Assembly: GCF_001761385.1 (NCBI RefSeq)
Contig: NZ_CP017476.1
Location: 1,477,501-1,541,500, forward strand
Length of the DNA: 64,000 nucleotides
Origin: Hydrogenophaga crassostreae
GTDB taxonomy: Bacteria; Pseudomonadota; Gammaproteobacteria; Burkholderiales; Burkholderiaceae_C
Direction of reading: 5' to 3'
The position numbers were made by a program, and so were the translations under genes. Position 1 is the first letter of the stretch, and each line of letters begins with the position of its first letter. The notes beneath the pieces are model-generated. The model had not been told where the DNA came from and ran no database searches. It worked only from the letters and a program-made list of their open reading frames with translations. Shown here piece after piece: positions 8,013 through 16,531 of this stretch.

Positions 8013-8354
8013 CTAGCGCAAGCGCGAATTGCTGCTGCGAACTTCGTCGGCTGGCTGCGCGGCCCGCCGTGTGCCGCTGCCACCGCGGGAGCGCTCTTCA
8101 GCGTACTGGCGAATGTGGGCGGGCAGGCGCGAGAGCAACCAGCGCAGGGCGAGCGGAATGAGAATGAGGTCGTCCATCACACCGATGACTGGCAACACAT
8201 CGGGAATCAGGTCGATGGGTGACACAAGGTACAGCGCCATGGCCGCCGCGCCTGCTTTGAGCCAGGGAGGCGAGTCGGGGTGGCCGAGCGCATACCAAAG
8301 CCGCAGGGCGTCACCCTTGACGGCTATCCACACCATTGTCAGACGTTTCCACAT
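8013..8354 (-). CDS. YkvA family (DUF1232) small membrane protein
   Basis: This 113-residue protein carries the DUF1232/YkvA core (YLVSPIDLIPDVLPVIGVMDD split around residues 50-70) followed by a second hydrophobic stretch and a charged C-terminal tail rich in Arg and Ser. Members are small membrane proteins of unknown function. The start at 8354 (MWKRLTMVW) is fixed by an excellent AGGAGGT site seven bases upstream; the open frame continues 75 codons upstream but without family similarity. It lies downstream of bktB on the same strand, about 180 bases away. That gap contains no obvious gene or strong terminator. Confidence 0.85.
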   Translation of the reverse strand: MWKRLTMVWIAVKGDALRLWYALGHPDSPPWLKAGAAAMALYLVSPIDLIPDVLPVIGVMDDLILIPLALRWLLSRLPAHIRQYAEERSRGGSGTRRAAQPADEVRSSNSRLR

Positions 8355-8538
8355 GGCTTGACCTCCTGTTGAGCACCACCCAATCCAAGCGAACTGGTCA
8401 TGGTGTGACCACCGTCTTCCTGTGAGGTTCCCCGCGAACCCGCGCAGCGGGTCAAAGTTTGCAAAAATTGGTAAATTGGTGCCGCGATGAAGAAAGGCTG
8501 CGCTGTCCGGGCGCGGCCCCTCTTTCTCCAGGCGCTGC

Positions 8539-9723
8539 TCAGACGCGCTCGAAAATGGCGGCGATGCCTTGACCGCCACCGATGCACATCGTGACCAGCG
8601 CGTAGCGGCCCTGCACGCGTTCCAGCTCGTACAGTGCTTTCACCGTGATCAGCGCGCCGGTGGCGCCAATCGGGTGACCAAGGGAGATACCGGAACCGTT
8701 GGGATTGACCTTGGCCGGATCCAGGCCCAGCTCCTTGGTCACGGCGCAGGCCTGGGCCGCAAAAGCTTCGTTGGCTTCGATCACGTCGAGATCGTTGACC
8801 GTCAGGCCGGTTCTCTTCAAAACGGCTTGCGTGGCCGAGATCGGCCCCACACCCATGATTTTGGGGTCGATACCGGTGTGGGCATAACCCACCAGACGCG
8901 CCATGGCTTTGGCGCCACGGGCTTTGGCCACGCCGGCTTCCATCAACACCACGGCCGCTGCGGCATCGTTGATGCCCGAGGCGTTGCCAGCGGTGACGGT
9001 GCCGTTTTCCTTGACGAAAACAGGCTTCAGCTTGGCCATGTCTTCGGGCTTGCAGTCGGGGCGGAAATGTTCGTCGGTAGACCAGGCCACTTCGCCTTTG
9101 CGGCTCTTGAGCATCACCGGGACGATCTGGTCCTTGAAGCGGCCCGACTCTGTCGCACGTTGTGCCCGGTTGTGGCTTTCGACCGCCAGCGCATCCTGCA
9201 TTTCGCGGGTGATGCCGTATTTGGCGGCGACGTTTTCGGCGGTCACACCCATGTGGATGTTGTGGAAGGGGTCGTGCAGCGCGCCGATCATCATGTCGAT
9301 CATTTTGGTGTCGCCCATGCGGGCACCAAAACGGGTGGCCAGGCTGGCATAGGGTGCTCGGCTCATGCATTCGGCACCACCGCCAATGGCGATGTCGGTG
9401 TCTCCCAGCAAGATGCTCTGGCTGGCGTTGACGATGGCTTGCAGGCCCGAGCCGCATAGGCGGTTGACGTTGAAGGCCGGAGTGCCTTCGCCACAGCCGC
9501 CGTTGACGGCCGCCACGCGCGAAAGGTACATGTCTTTGGGCTCGGTGTTGACCACATGGCCAAACACCACATGACCCACATCCTTGCCGTCCACGGCGGC
9601 TCGGGCCAGCGCTTCTTTGACCACCAGCGCGGCCAGTTCGGTAGGGGGGGAGTCTTTCAGGCTGCCGCCAAAGGTGCCAATGGCGGTGCGGGTTGCGGCT
9701 ACGACGACGACTTCTCTGCTCAT
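8539..9723 (-). CDS. bktB: Beta-ketothiolase (acetyl-CoA acetyltransferase family, BktB-type)
   Basis: This 394-residue thiolase joins acetyl-CoA with acetyl- or propionyl-CoA, or cleaves 3-ketoacyl-CoA. In polyhydroxyalkanoate producers BktB supplies C4 and C5 precursors. The catalytic residues fall at Cys90 (NRLCGSG), His350 (GHPIGATGA) and Cys380 (TMCIGGGQG), the same positions I recall for Cupriavidus BktB. Long blocks match BktB, for example FGGSLKDSP, ALHDPFHNIHMGVTAENVA and KVNPNGSGISLG. AGGAG lies just upstream of the ATG. No phaB or phaC gene is nearby, so a role in fatty acid or amino acid breakdown is equally possible. Confidence 0.92.
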   Translation of the reverse strand: MSREVVVVAATRTAIGTFGGSLKDSPPTELAALVVKEALARAAVDGKDVGHVVFGHVVNTEPKDMYLSRVAAVNGGCGEGTPAFNVNRLCGSGLQAIVNASQSILLGDTDIAIGGGAECMSRAPYASLATRFGARMGDTKMIDMMIGALHDPFHNIHMGVTAENVAAKYGITREMQDALAVESHNRAQRATESGRFKDQIVPVMLKSRKGEVAWSTDEHFRPDCKPEDMAKLKPVFVKENGTVTAGNASGINDAAAAVVLMEAGVAKARGAKAMARLVGYAHTGIDPKIMGVGPISATQAVLKRTGLTVNDLDVIEANEAFAAQACAVTKELGLDPAKVNPNGSGISLGHPIGATGALITVKALYELERVQGRYALVTMCIGGGQGIAAIFERV

Positions 9724-9842
9724 GTTTGTCTCCTGTGGGTGGTTTTGCGGTTTGGGGGCTGCCCGTTCGCAGCGGGTTTCAGGCTCATATTAACGGCCGA
9801 AGGCTTACACAGGGCTTGACAAGGGTCACATGGGCGTCGACA

Positions 9843-10469
9843 TCAGAATGTTTGCCGTGCCAGCACCTCGAGCTGGTGAGGGGAAGCATGTTCAGGTCGT
9901 GCCAGCAGCATTTCGCCCATGACCGTGAAATTGCCAGTGAGGGCGCTGATGTTGACCTGATGGGTGACGAGCACCAGATTGCGAGGGGCCTTGTGTTGCT
10001 GCAGGGACTGCAGCGCCTCTCGGGTCTGTCGCTCGCCGCTGTTTTGCTGGAAAAACGAGTTGATGGGCGCCCAGACGGTGTGGCGGCCAAAGGCCAGCTC
10101 TGCCGTGTCGACGCAGCGGCACCATGCGCTGGAGCGCACCTCATCGGGCACCACGCCTTCGCGCTGGAAGGCAACGGCCACACGCCTGGCCTGTTCGCGC
10201 CCGGCCTCGCTGAGGTTTCGCTGAGTGCTGCAGTCGCCAATGCGGAAGTTGGCTGGGTCGCCGGTGCCGGACACGGTTTGAGCATGGCGCATGAGCAGCA
10301 GGTTGCCACCTTCACGCAGCAGCGCCCAGAAGCTGGCCGCAGGTGTCCCGCTTTGAGCCTGGGCGTGGATGGGTGAACCCAGCGTGAGCCCGAGCACTGC
10401 GGCTTGAAACTGACGGCGGGACAAGGAGTCGTGTTTGTCCAGCGTCTGCGCCCTGTGCCGGTCAGTCAC
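9843..10469 (-). CDS. Exported histidine phosphatase family protein
   Basis: This is a branch-1 histidine phosphatase (phosphoglycerate-mutase-like fold) of about 208 residues. The phosphorylated His is in LLMRHAQT, the supporting Arg in VRSSAWCRC, and the second His in LVLVTHQVN. Residues after the start contain SRRQFQAAVLGLTLG and end HAQA, resembling a twin-arginine or Sec signal, so the protein is probably exported. I placed the start at GTG 10469, whose GTGACTGA overlaps the end of the SDR gene by eight bases. A TTG just before SRRQF is an alternative. The substrate is unknown; periplasmic members act on phosphate esters. Confidence 0.78.
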   Translation of the reverse strand: MTDRHRAQTLDKHDSLSRRQFQAAVLGLTLGSPIHAQAQSGTPAASFWALLREGGNLLLMRHAQTVSGTGDPANFRIGDCSTQRNLSEAGREQARRVAVAFQREGVVPDEVRSSAWCRCVDTAELAFGRHTVWAPINSFFQQNSGERQTREALQSLQQHKAPRNLVLVTHQVNISALTGNFTVMGEMLLARPEHASPHQLEVLARQTF

Positions 10470-11241
10470 GCACGTCGGCCACGGGCTGTGAACCAAAGTC
10501 CTTGCGGTCAAGCCAGGCCAGCACCTGTTGCGCGGCTTGCTGGGGCGAGCTGAGCTGGCCTTTTTCTTTGAGTTCGATGAAACGGCTCAACCCGGGGAAG
10601 TGGGCAGGGTCGCCGGCGCGAAGCTGGGCTTGCATGTCGGTGTCAATCACGCCGGGCGCCAGTGAGACCAGCTTGGCGCCAAAGGGTTTTTCCGCTTCGT
10701 CGAGGGCGCTGCCCCTCGTGAAATGGTCCATGCCTGCCTTGGCTGCGCAATACGATGCCTGGCCGGCCATGGCGTGGCGCCCCAGGCCTGAGGAAATGTT
10801 GAGTACCTTGCGTGGCCCCCGCCAGCCCGCGTGAACCCAGTCGCCAGTCACCCGCAGAAACGCTGCGGTGAGCAACATGGGCGCTTCCAGCCCCACGCGC
10901 AAGGCGTTGATCAAACCCTCGGCAGGCGCGGCTTCAAGCGGGCCGATGGTGGTGATCACTCCGGCGTTGTTGATCAGCGTGGCGCTGGCCAGTCCCTCTG
11001 GAGCCTGGGCGGCCAACCAGTCCTGCAAGCGCTCTGCCGCGCCTTGGCTGTCTGCCAGGTCCTGCTGCCATTGGGTGAGCGGAGCGCCCTGCGTGGCTGC
11101 GGCCCGGGTCAGGTCGTCGTTTGATTTTCGGGAAATGCACAACAGCAGGCGGTTGGGTGCCAGCAACTGCTCGGCCATGGCCAGGCCCATGCCCCGCGAA
11201 GCGCCGGTGAGGATGGTGAGATGTTGCGGGGTGGTGGTCAT
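10462..11241 (-). CDS. SDR family NAD(P)-dependent oxidoreductase
   Basis: This is a classical short-chain dehydrogenase of 259 residues. The cofactor loop TGASRGMG lies near residues 13-20, NNAG follows in the middle, and the catalytic Ser-Tyr-Lys set is NISS followed by YCAAK. The Arg/Lys-rich second strand (CISRKSND) favours NADPH. It resembles the sepiapterin-reductase-like (YueD/SPR) subgroup, but the substrate is not certain. The gene is in a minus-strand run with the RluA-type synthase upstream (18-base gap) and the histidine phosphatase downstream (overlap). Confidence 0.85.
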   Translation of the reverse strand: MTTTPQHLTILTGASRGMGLAMAEQLLAPNRLLLCISRKSNDDLTRAAATQGAPLTQWQQDLADSQGAAERLQDWLAAQAPEGLASATLINNAGVITTIGPLEAAPAEGLINALRVGLEAPMLLTAAFLRVTGDWVHAGWRGPRKVLNISSGLGRHAMAGQASYCAAKAGMDHFTRGSALDEAEKPFGAKLVSLAPGVIDTDMQAQLRAGDPAHFPGLSRFIELKEKGQLSSPQQAAQQVLAWLDRKDFGSQPVADVRD

Positions 11242-11259
11242 GGTGGCGTTCCTTCAAAG

Positions 11260-11940
11260 CTAAAAAGGGCAGGGCGACTCGAACAGCAGGCGTTCACCGG
11301 TGAACGGATGGGGCACCTCAATGGCTTGCGCGTGCAGAAGCAACCTGTCAGCCTTTGCTGGGGCATCAAGTGGCGCATACAGCGTGTCCCCCACGATGGG
11401 GTGGCCGATCGCCTGAAGGTGCACCCGCAATTGGTGGGAGCGGCCTGTGATGGGTTCCAGTTCTACGCGCGTCGCGATGCCCGTGTGCGCTTGCGGGTTT
11501 TCTGCTGGCAACTGGGGACTGAGTCGCCAGCGGGTTTGACTGGGCTTGCCGGTCTCGAGGCTCACGATGCTGCGCGGACGGTTGAGCCAGTCGAGCAGCA
11601 GAGGCAAATCGATGGTGCCCCAGTCGTTGTCGGGCAGGGGGTTGAGCAGCGCGCCACAGACCACGGCGACATAGCGCTTGTAGACACGCCGCTTCTCGAA
11701 GGCCAGGCTGAGGCTTCGCTGGGCATCTATGCCGCGTGCCATCACAACCAGACCCGAAGTGGCCATGTCGAGCCGGTGCACCACCAGTGCATCGGGCCAC
11801 GCCGCTTGGGCTCTGGCACTTAGGCAGTCCTGTTTGTCTGGCCCCCGGCCAGGCACGGCAAGCAATCCGGCGGGTTTGTTGAGCACCAGCAGATGGTTGT
11901 CTGCGAACAGCACTTCCAGGCCAGGGTGGTTGCCCGTCAA
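11260..11940 (-). CDS. RluA family RNA pseudouridine synthase
   Basis: This 226-residue enzyme isomerises a uridine in rRNA or tRNA. The catalytic motif HRLDMATSGL carries the nucleophilic Asp. The entry motif VLNKPAGLLAVPG and the C-terminal RSHQLRVHLQAIGHPIVGD are standard for the family. It lacks an S4 domain and its short length matches RluA itself (23S rRNA U746 and tRNA U32) rather than RluC/RluD. The start is a TTG at 11940 in a TTGA overlap with the preceding stop, with a GGGGG stretch about ten bases upstream. A dual rRNA/tRNA target is inferred. Confidence 0.85.
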   Translation of the reverse strand: MTGNHPGLEVLFADNHLLVLNKPAGLLAVPGRGPDKQDCLSARAQAAWPDALVVHRLDMATSGLVVMARGIDAQRSLSLAFEKRRVYKRYVAVVCGALLNPLPDNDWGTIDLPLLLDWLNRPRSIVSLETGKPSQTRWRLSPQLPAENPQAHTGIATRVELEPITGRSHQLRVHLQAIGHPIVGDTLYAPLDAPAKADRLLLHAQAIEVPHPFTGERLLFESPCPF

Positions 11941-12425
11941 ATGGCCGCCCCCATGGCCTGGGCCAGTGTTTCAACGCTGATGTTGCGTGCAGCACCAAAG
12001 CCAGCAACCTGCCGCGCGCGCAGTGGGCGCAAACGGATAAAGCGAAAGTCGCCCAATTGGGTCATGGGTTCCGCCTCGGGAAACCGGGCCAGATAGCTGC
12101 TTCGCAAGTGCTGGATGTCGGCGCTGTTGGAATCGAAGGCCTCGGCTTGCACATCGATCGTCACACGGGGCAATGCATGCACAGGTTCGCCGGCAGTTTC
12201 TGCCCGGCTGATCATCAGGGAGGCACGCGGATGCCTGAGCAGGTTGCCGGTGTGGGAAGCAAGCGCGCTGACATGGATCACCAGCGAGGCTGTTTCGGTT
12301 TCGATGGCAAAAGGCACCCGTGAAACGAATGCGTCTCCATCTGAACTCAAGGTGCCCAGGGCGCCGGTGCGCTGGCTGGCGAAGAGGTCGCTCAGGGCTC
12401 GGGTCAGCCCGTTTTCGGACGCCAT
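11937..12425 (-). CDS. Pyridoxamine 5'-phosphate oxidase family protein (HugZ-like split-barrel flavoprotein)
   Basis: This 162-residue protein has the split beta-barrel pattern of the PNPOx-like superfamily: GALGTLSSDGDAFVSRVPFA, then HTGNLLRHPRASLMIS, and a C-terminal DFRFIRLRPLRARQVAGFGAA split over residues 127-149. The last block is typical of HugZ-type proteins, which bind haem or FMN. It lacks the C-terminal DUF2470 domain of full-length HugZ. Haem-related or general flavin redox roles are both possible. The next gene starts inside its stop codon. Confidence 0.8.
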   Translation of the reverse strand: MASENGLTRALSDLFASQRTGALGTLSSDGDAFVSRVPFAIETETASLVIHVSALASHTGNLLRHPRASLMISRAETAGEPVHALPRVTIDVQAEAFDSNSADIQHLRSSYLARFPEAEPMTQLGDFRFIRLRPLRARQVAGFGAARNISVETLAQAMGAAI

Positions 12426-12448
12426 GGACGCGTGGGCTCGCTGAACGG

Positions 12449-13075
12449 TCAGCGCACCACCACTTCAGCGCGGCGGTTGCGAGGCTCGATCACTTCATCG
12501 TCTGTGGGCACGGTTGGCTCGCGTTCACCTCGGCCCACGGCCTGGATCAACTCAGGCTGAAAGCCCTGGCCGATCAGCAGGTCCCGTACCGCTTGCGCAC
12601 GTTTCAGAGAGAGCGCGTCATTGGCTTCCAGGGTGCCTTGGCGATCGGTGTGCCCCGTGACCACGATTTCGCCACCGGCCCGCGCCTGTGCCTTGGTGAT
12701 GACCTCGGGCAACCGGGCTTGCGAAGCGGCGGTGAGGTCGGAACTTCCAGGCTCGAACTCCAGTACGAAGCGATCGGGCGCGGCGGGTAGCAGCGCAATC
12801 AGTTGTGGATGGGCTTTGCGAACTTCTTCGGCAGTGGTGGGGACGACTTCAACGGCTCCGGCTTTGGTGACTTCTGCCACCTGATAGGGCTGGGCCACGA
12901 GCTGAGAGCCCTTGCTCGTGGTCACTTCGACGGCGCTGGGATGGCCATCGGCCTGAGGGAGCAGGGTCACGCGGGTGGCGGGTGCGCAGCCTGAGAGCAA
13001 TGCCGTCGTGAGGGCCGCCGCTGCAAGGGTGGCCCGCTTGGGAAAATGCAATGGTGTCAGGGTAGAGGGTTGCAT
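12449..13075 (-). CDS. OmpA family lipoprotein
   Basis: This 208-residue protein has a lipoprotein signal ending LLSGC (Cys near residue 30). A linker of about 75 residues is followed by an OmpA C-terminal peptidoglycan-binding domain. That domain contains VTGHTDRQG with the diaminopimelate-binding Asp and LSLKRAQAV with the matching Arg, ending RNRRAEVVV. It would sit in the outer membrane and grip the cell wall. The gene follows a FecR-domain gene after a 14-base gap and is almost certainly in the same operon. The linker has no recognised domain. Confidence 0.88.
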   Translation of the reverse strand: MQPSTLTPLHFPKRATLAAAALTTALLSGCAPATRVTLLPQADGHPSAVEVTTSKGSQLVAQPYQVAEVTKAGAVEVVPTTAEEVRKAHPQLIALLPAAPDRFVLEFEPGSSDLTAASQARLPEVITKAQARAGGEIVVTGHTDRQGTLEANDALSLKRAQAVRDLLIGQGFQPELIQAVGRGEREPTVPTDDEVIEPRNRRAEVVVR

Positions 13076-13089
13076 GGGTTCGGACAGCC

Positions 13090-13557
13090 TTACTGTGCGG
13101 CTTGGGTTTCAACAATGAAGTCGGTGCCGCGCACGCCGACGACGGAGGTGGGTGTTTTCACTTTGACACTCTCAGGATGTGCCTTGCCCAGCAAACCGGT
13201 GACCACCCGTACCGAGCCTTGCAGCAGGTCGAGCAGAAGGTTGCCTTCCTGGGTGGTGGAATTGAATTCAAACCGGCTCAGGTCCATGGTGGAATTGGGG
13301 CCCATGGTGAGCACGGTGCCATCTTTCAGGGTGATGGCGGCGGCGCCGGTTTTCCCGGTGCTGATGCGCTGGCTGGCTTGCACGGCCCCACCTGACGCCG
13401 CGGTGCGCCGCTCGGCGGCATTGCCTACCCAGGCCTCGCCCTCGATCTGTTTGAATGTCCCCGCGCGTGATGCATCACCGGAGACCGATTGGCTGCTGGA
13501 GAAAGAAGCAAAACTGAGCAGGGCAACAGCCAGCGAAGTGGCGAGAAACGTGCGCAT
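13090..13557 (-). CDS. FecR domain-containing exported protein
   Basis: This is a 155-residue protein with a Sec signal peptide (MRTFLATSLAVALLSFASF, cleavage near residue 22). A stand-alone FecR domain follows, with GEAWVGN, TGKTGAAAITLKDGTVLTMG and a conserved end TPTSVVGVRGTDF. Unlike iron-signalling FecR it has no membrane anchor or N-terminal cytoplasmic domain, so it is probably periplasmic. The start at 13557 is chosen for the signal peptide and the GGGAG upstream. Its partner is the OmpA lipoprotein immediately downstream. Similar FecR/OmpA genes in related bacteria often stand near an adenylate cyclase with CHASE2, which is absent here. Confidence 0.85.
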   Translation of the reverse strand: MRTFLATSLAVALLSFASFSSSQSVSGDASRAGTFKQIEGEAWVGNAAERRTAASGGAVQASQRISTGKTGAAAITLKDGTVLTMGPNSTMDLSRFEFNSTTQEGNLLLDLLQGSVRVVTGLLGKAHPESVKVKTPTSVVGVRGTDFIVETQAAQ

Positions 13558-13734
13558 GGAACAACTCCCGGGGGTTTGGTTTGCGGCGATGGTACCGGAC
13601 GTCGGAAGGGGGGGCAAGGTGAACGGGCGCGGTGGCGCCCAAGGGCCGATAAAATCTGTACTGCTTCTGATCTTTGTCACACTGATAGCGAGCGCTCACC
13701 TTTTTGGCCCTGAGTGCGTCAGTCAATCCACCTT

Positions 13735-14760
13735 ATGAATCTGTTGCTCGCGCCCATGGAGGGCCTGCTGGACGCGTCACTGCGCGACGTGCTCACCCGC
13801 ACGGGCGGCATCGACCGCTGCGTGAGCGAATTCGTCCGGGTGACCGACACCCTGTTGCCCGAGCGCGCGTTTTACCGGGTGGTGCCAGAGTTGCACAACG
13901 GTGGCTTCACGCGCGCCGGGGTGCCGGTGCGGGTCCAGTTGCTGGGGTCGGACCCGGCCTGCCTGGCCGACAACGCCGCGCGTCTCGCCGGCCTGAGCCC
14001 GCATGGGGTGGATTTGAACTTCGGTTGTCCGGCGAAATGCGTGAACCAGAGCCGGGGCGGCGCCGTGTTGCTGGACGAGCCGGAATTGATCCACACCATC
14101 GTGTCTCGGGTGCGCAAGGCGGTGCCGGCGCATGTGGTGGTTTCTGCCAAGATGCGGCTGGGCTTCAACGACGACAGCGTCGCTGAGGCCTGCGCCTTGG
14201 CAATCGCCCAGGCGGGGGCGAGCGAGTTGGTGATCCATGCGCGCACCAAGGCCCATGGCTACCGGCCGCCCGCGTATTGGGACCGTATTGCCGAGGTGAA
14301 GTCGGCCTTGTCGGGGTTTCCGGCGATGAAGGTGGTCGCCAACGGCGAGATATTCAGTGTGGCCGATGCATTGCGCTGCCGCGAGGTCACAGGCTGCGAC
14401 GATTTGATGATCGGGCGCGGCATGGTGACCAATCCGGGACTGGCGCTGGCCATCAAGGCGCAAGGCGCGGTGAGCTGGACACAGGTGTTGCCCTTGCTGG
14501 GGGCATTTTGGGAACATGTGGTGGAACGGGTCGAGCGCCGCCACCGAGCTGGCCGATTGAAACAATGGCTCAATTACCTGCGTAACCATTACCCGGAGGG
14601 GCAGGCCGCATTTGATGATCTGCGTCTGAGCAACGAGGTGGCCCACATCGAAGCCTGGCTGCTGGCACATGGTGCCACCGCGCAGGCAGGCCCGCCCAAT
14701 TGGGCCCACGCGTCTGCGGCCATGGTGCCCGCACCAGCAGAGATGGAGCTCCCGTGTTAA
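13735..14760 (+). CDS. dusC: tRNA-dihydrouridine(16) synthase DusC
   Basis: This FMN-dependent enzyme of 341 residues reduces uridine 16 in the D-loop of tRNA. It begins MNLLLAPMEGLLD, as DusC does, and the catalytic Cys98 lies in LNFGCPAKCVN, the same number as in E. coli DusC. Later motifs ANGEI and MIGRGMVTNPGLA bind FMN phosphate. The C-terminal helical part RLKQWLNYLRNHYPE matches the DusC tRNA-binding domain. The ATG at 13735 fits this; an earlier in-frame ATG adds seven residues. It diverges from the fecR-like gene across 177 bases. Confidence 0.93.
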   Translation: MNLLLAPMEGLLDASLRDVLTRTGGIDRCVSEFVRVTDTLLPERAFYRVVPELHNGGFTRAGVPVRVQLLGSDPACLADNAARLAGLSPHGVDLNFGCPAKCVNQSRGGAVLLDEPELIHTIVSRVRKAVPAHVVVSAKMRLGFNDDSVAEACALAIAQAGASELVIHARTKAHGYRPPAYWDRIAEVKSALSGFPAMKVVANGEIFSVADALRCREVTGCDDLMIGRGMVTNPGLALAIKAQGAVSWTQVLPLLGAFWEHVVERVERRHRAGRLKQWLNYLRNHYPEGQAAFDDLRLSNEVAHIEAWLLAHGATAQAGPPNWAHASAAMVPAPAEMELPC

Positions 14761-14806
14761 CTTTCGCCCCCCGGGCCCCTAACCCCTTTTCTCCGATTCT
14801 CTGTGT

Positions 14807-16378
14807 ATGACCTCATTGCAACAAAGGCTGGATGCCATTTCGGGCGATCGCCTGCTTGGCCAAAAGCGCGGACTTGAAAAAGAGAGCCTGCGCTCGCAGC
14901 CCGATGGCAAGCTGGCGCTGACGCCGCACCCTGCGGCCTTGGGCAGCGCCCTGACCCACCCTCACATCACGACGGATTACAGCGAGTCACAGCTGGAACT
15001 GATCACGGGTGTGCACGCCAGCGTAGACGCTTGCCTCGCTGAGTTGACCGAGGTGCATCAGTACACGGCCCGCGTGTTGCACAAGCCTGGACAGAGCAGT
15101 GGCGACGAAATGATGTGGGCATCGAGCATGCCGTGCGGCTTGCCCACAGACGAAACCATTCCGCTGGGCCGTTACGGCTCATCCAACGTGGGCCGCGCCA
15201 AGAGTGTGTACCGCATGGGCCTGGGCCACCGCTACGGTCGGCGCATGCAAACCATTTCGGGTATTCACTACAACTGGTCCATGCCAGGCATCGACAACGA
15301 CGGCTACTTTGCGCTGATCCGCAATTTCCGTCGCCATGCCTTCTTGTTGCTGGCGCTGTTTGGCGCCTCACCCGCAGTGTGTTCAAGCTTTCTGGCGGGC
15401 CGCGAGCACGATTTGCAGCCCTTGGGCAATGGTGGTTCGTTTTACAAACCCTTCGGTACCACCCTGCGCATGGGCCGGCTGGGCTATCAAAGCGATGCCC
15501 AGGCCACGCTCGGTGTCAGCTACAACGGCCTGGAGGGTTATGCGGCCTCGTTGCATGATGCGCTGACCCGTCCATGGCCAGCCTATGAGGCCATCGGCGT
15601 TCGCAATCCCGGCGGTGACTACAACCAGCTGGCCACCACGCTGCTGCAAATTGAGAACGAGTTCTACGGCACGATCCGGCCCAAGCGGGTTATCCAGCCA
15701 GGCGAGAGGCCTTTGCATGCCTTGCGGGAGCGCGGCGTGGAATATGTCGAAGTGCGTTTGCTCGATTTGAACCCCTTCGAAACCATCGGCATCGCTGCGC
15801 CAACACTGCGTTTCCTGGATGTGTTTCTGATGCATTGCTTGCTCAGCGAAAGCCCGCCAGACACACCCGATGAGATTCACGAGATCACCCAGAATCAGCA
15901 ACTCACCGCCTCGCGTGGGCGTGAGCCTGGTTTGCGACTCACGCGCCACGGAGAAAGCCTGACCCTGACGCAATGGGGCGCTGAAATCATTGGGGGTTTG
16001 ATGCCCATAGCGCAAGCGATGGATGCGGCCCATGGTGGTGATGCACATGTGCAGGCGGTGGCCGCCGCTGGCGCGTCGCTGGCAGCGCCGGACACCTTGC
16101 CTTCCGCCCGGGTGTTGGCCGCCGTGCGAAACGAGCACAGCGATTCGTTTGTGTCCTTTGTGCGCGCGCAGTCCTTGCAGACCCACAACCATCTGCTCGA
16201 CCTGCCCTGGAGTTCCGGGCAACAGGCGCGATACGAGGCGATGGCGGCGAAATCCCTGGATGACCAGCGAGCCATCGAGGCGAACGACACCATGCCGTTT
16301 GATGTGTACCGCGAGGAATACACCTCTCCGGCCCGGTTGGGCCGCGCAGCCTACGAGCCAGTGCATCACGACGTCTGA
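14807..16378 (+). CDS. gshA: Glutamate--cysteine ligase (gamma-glutamylcysteine synthetase, proteobacterial type)
   Basis: This 523-residue enzyme makes gamma-glutamylcysteine from glutamate, cysteine and ATP, the first step of glutathione synthesis. It matches the E. coli GshA class: GLEKESLR near residues 22-29, TDYSESQLELIT near 56-67, SGIHYNWSMP near 159-168, and RNPGGDYNQLATTLLQIENEFY split around 266-287. Its length is as expected. It lies 46 bases after dusC on the same strand. The reading frame upstream of the ATG shows no strong ribosome-binding site. Confidence 0.94.
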   Translation: MTSLQQRLDAISGDRLLGQKRGLEKESLRSQPDGKLALTPHPAALGSALTHPHITTDYSESQLELITGVHASVDACLAELTEVHQYTARVLHKPGQSSGDEMMWASSMPCGLPTDETIPLGRYGSSNVGRAKSVYRMGLGHRYGRRMQTISGIHYNWSMPGIDNDGYFALIRNFRRHAFLLLALFGASPAVCSSFLAGREHDLQPLGNGGSFYKPFGTTLRMGRLGYQSDAQATLGVSYNGLEGYAASLHDALTRPWPAYEAIGVRNPGGDYNQLATTLLQIENEFYGTIRPKRVIQPGERPLHALRERGVEYVEVRLLDLNPFETIGIAAPTLRFLDVFLMHCLLSESPPDTPDEIHEITQNQQLTASRGREPGLRLTRHGESLTLTQWGAEIIGGLMPIAQAMDAAHGGDAHVQAVAAAGASLAAPDTLPSARVLAAVRNEHSDSFVSFVRAQSLQTHNHLLDLPWSSGQQARYEAMAAKSLDDQRAIEANDTMPFDVYREEYTSPARLGRAAYEPVHHDV

Positions 16379-16531
16379 CAGATGGATCGTCTGTGGTTTG
16401 TTTGTCTGCCTTTTTAACGGGCAGTTCATTGAAATCCCAATCAGATCAACAGCTTGCGTCGTCGGTACAGGACTTCTCCCGGGTTATGCACAAGCTTGTC
16501 CAGTGAAACAAGGGACAACTTGGCCGCGTGA

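Noticed and set aside
8355..8538. GC-rich dyads between bktB and the YkvA gene as a terminator
   Set aside because: The stem is short, imperfect and not followed by a proper T-run.
8339..9457. 372-codon minus-strand frame overlapping bktB
   Set aside because: It lies out of frame inside a thiolase with all catalytic residues, and is Arg/Gly/Pro-rich like typical shadow frames.
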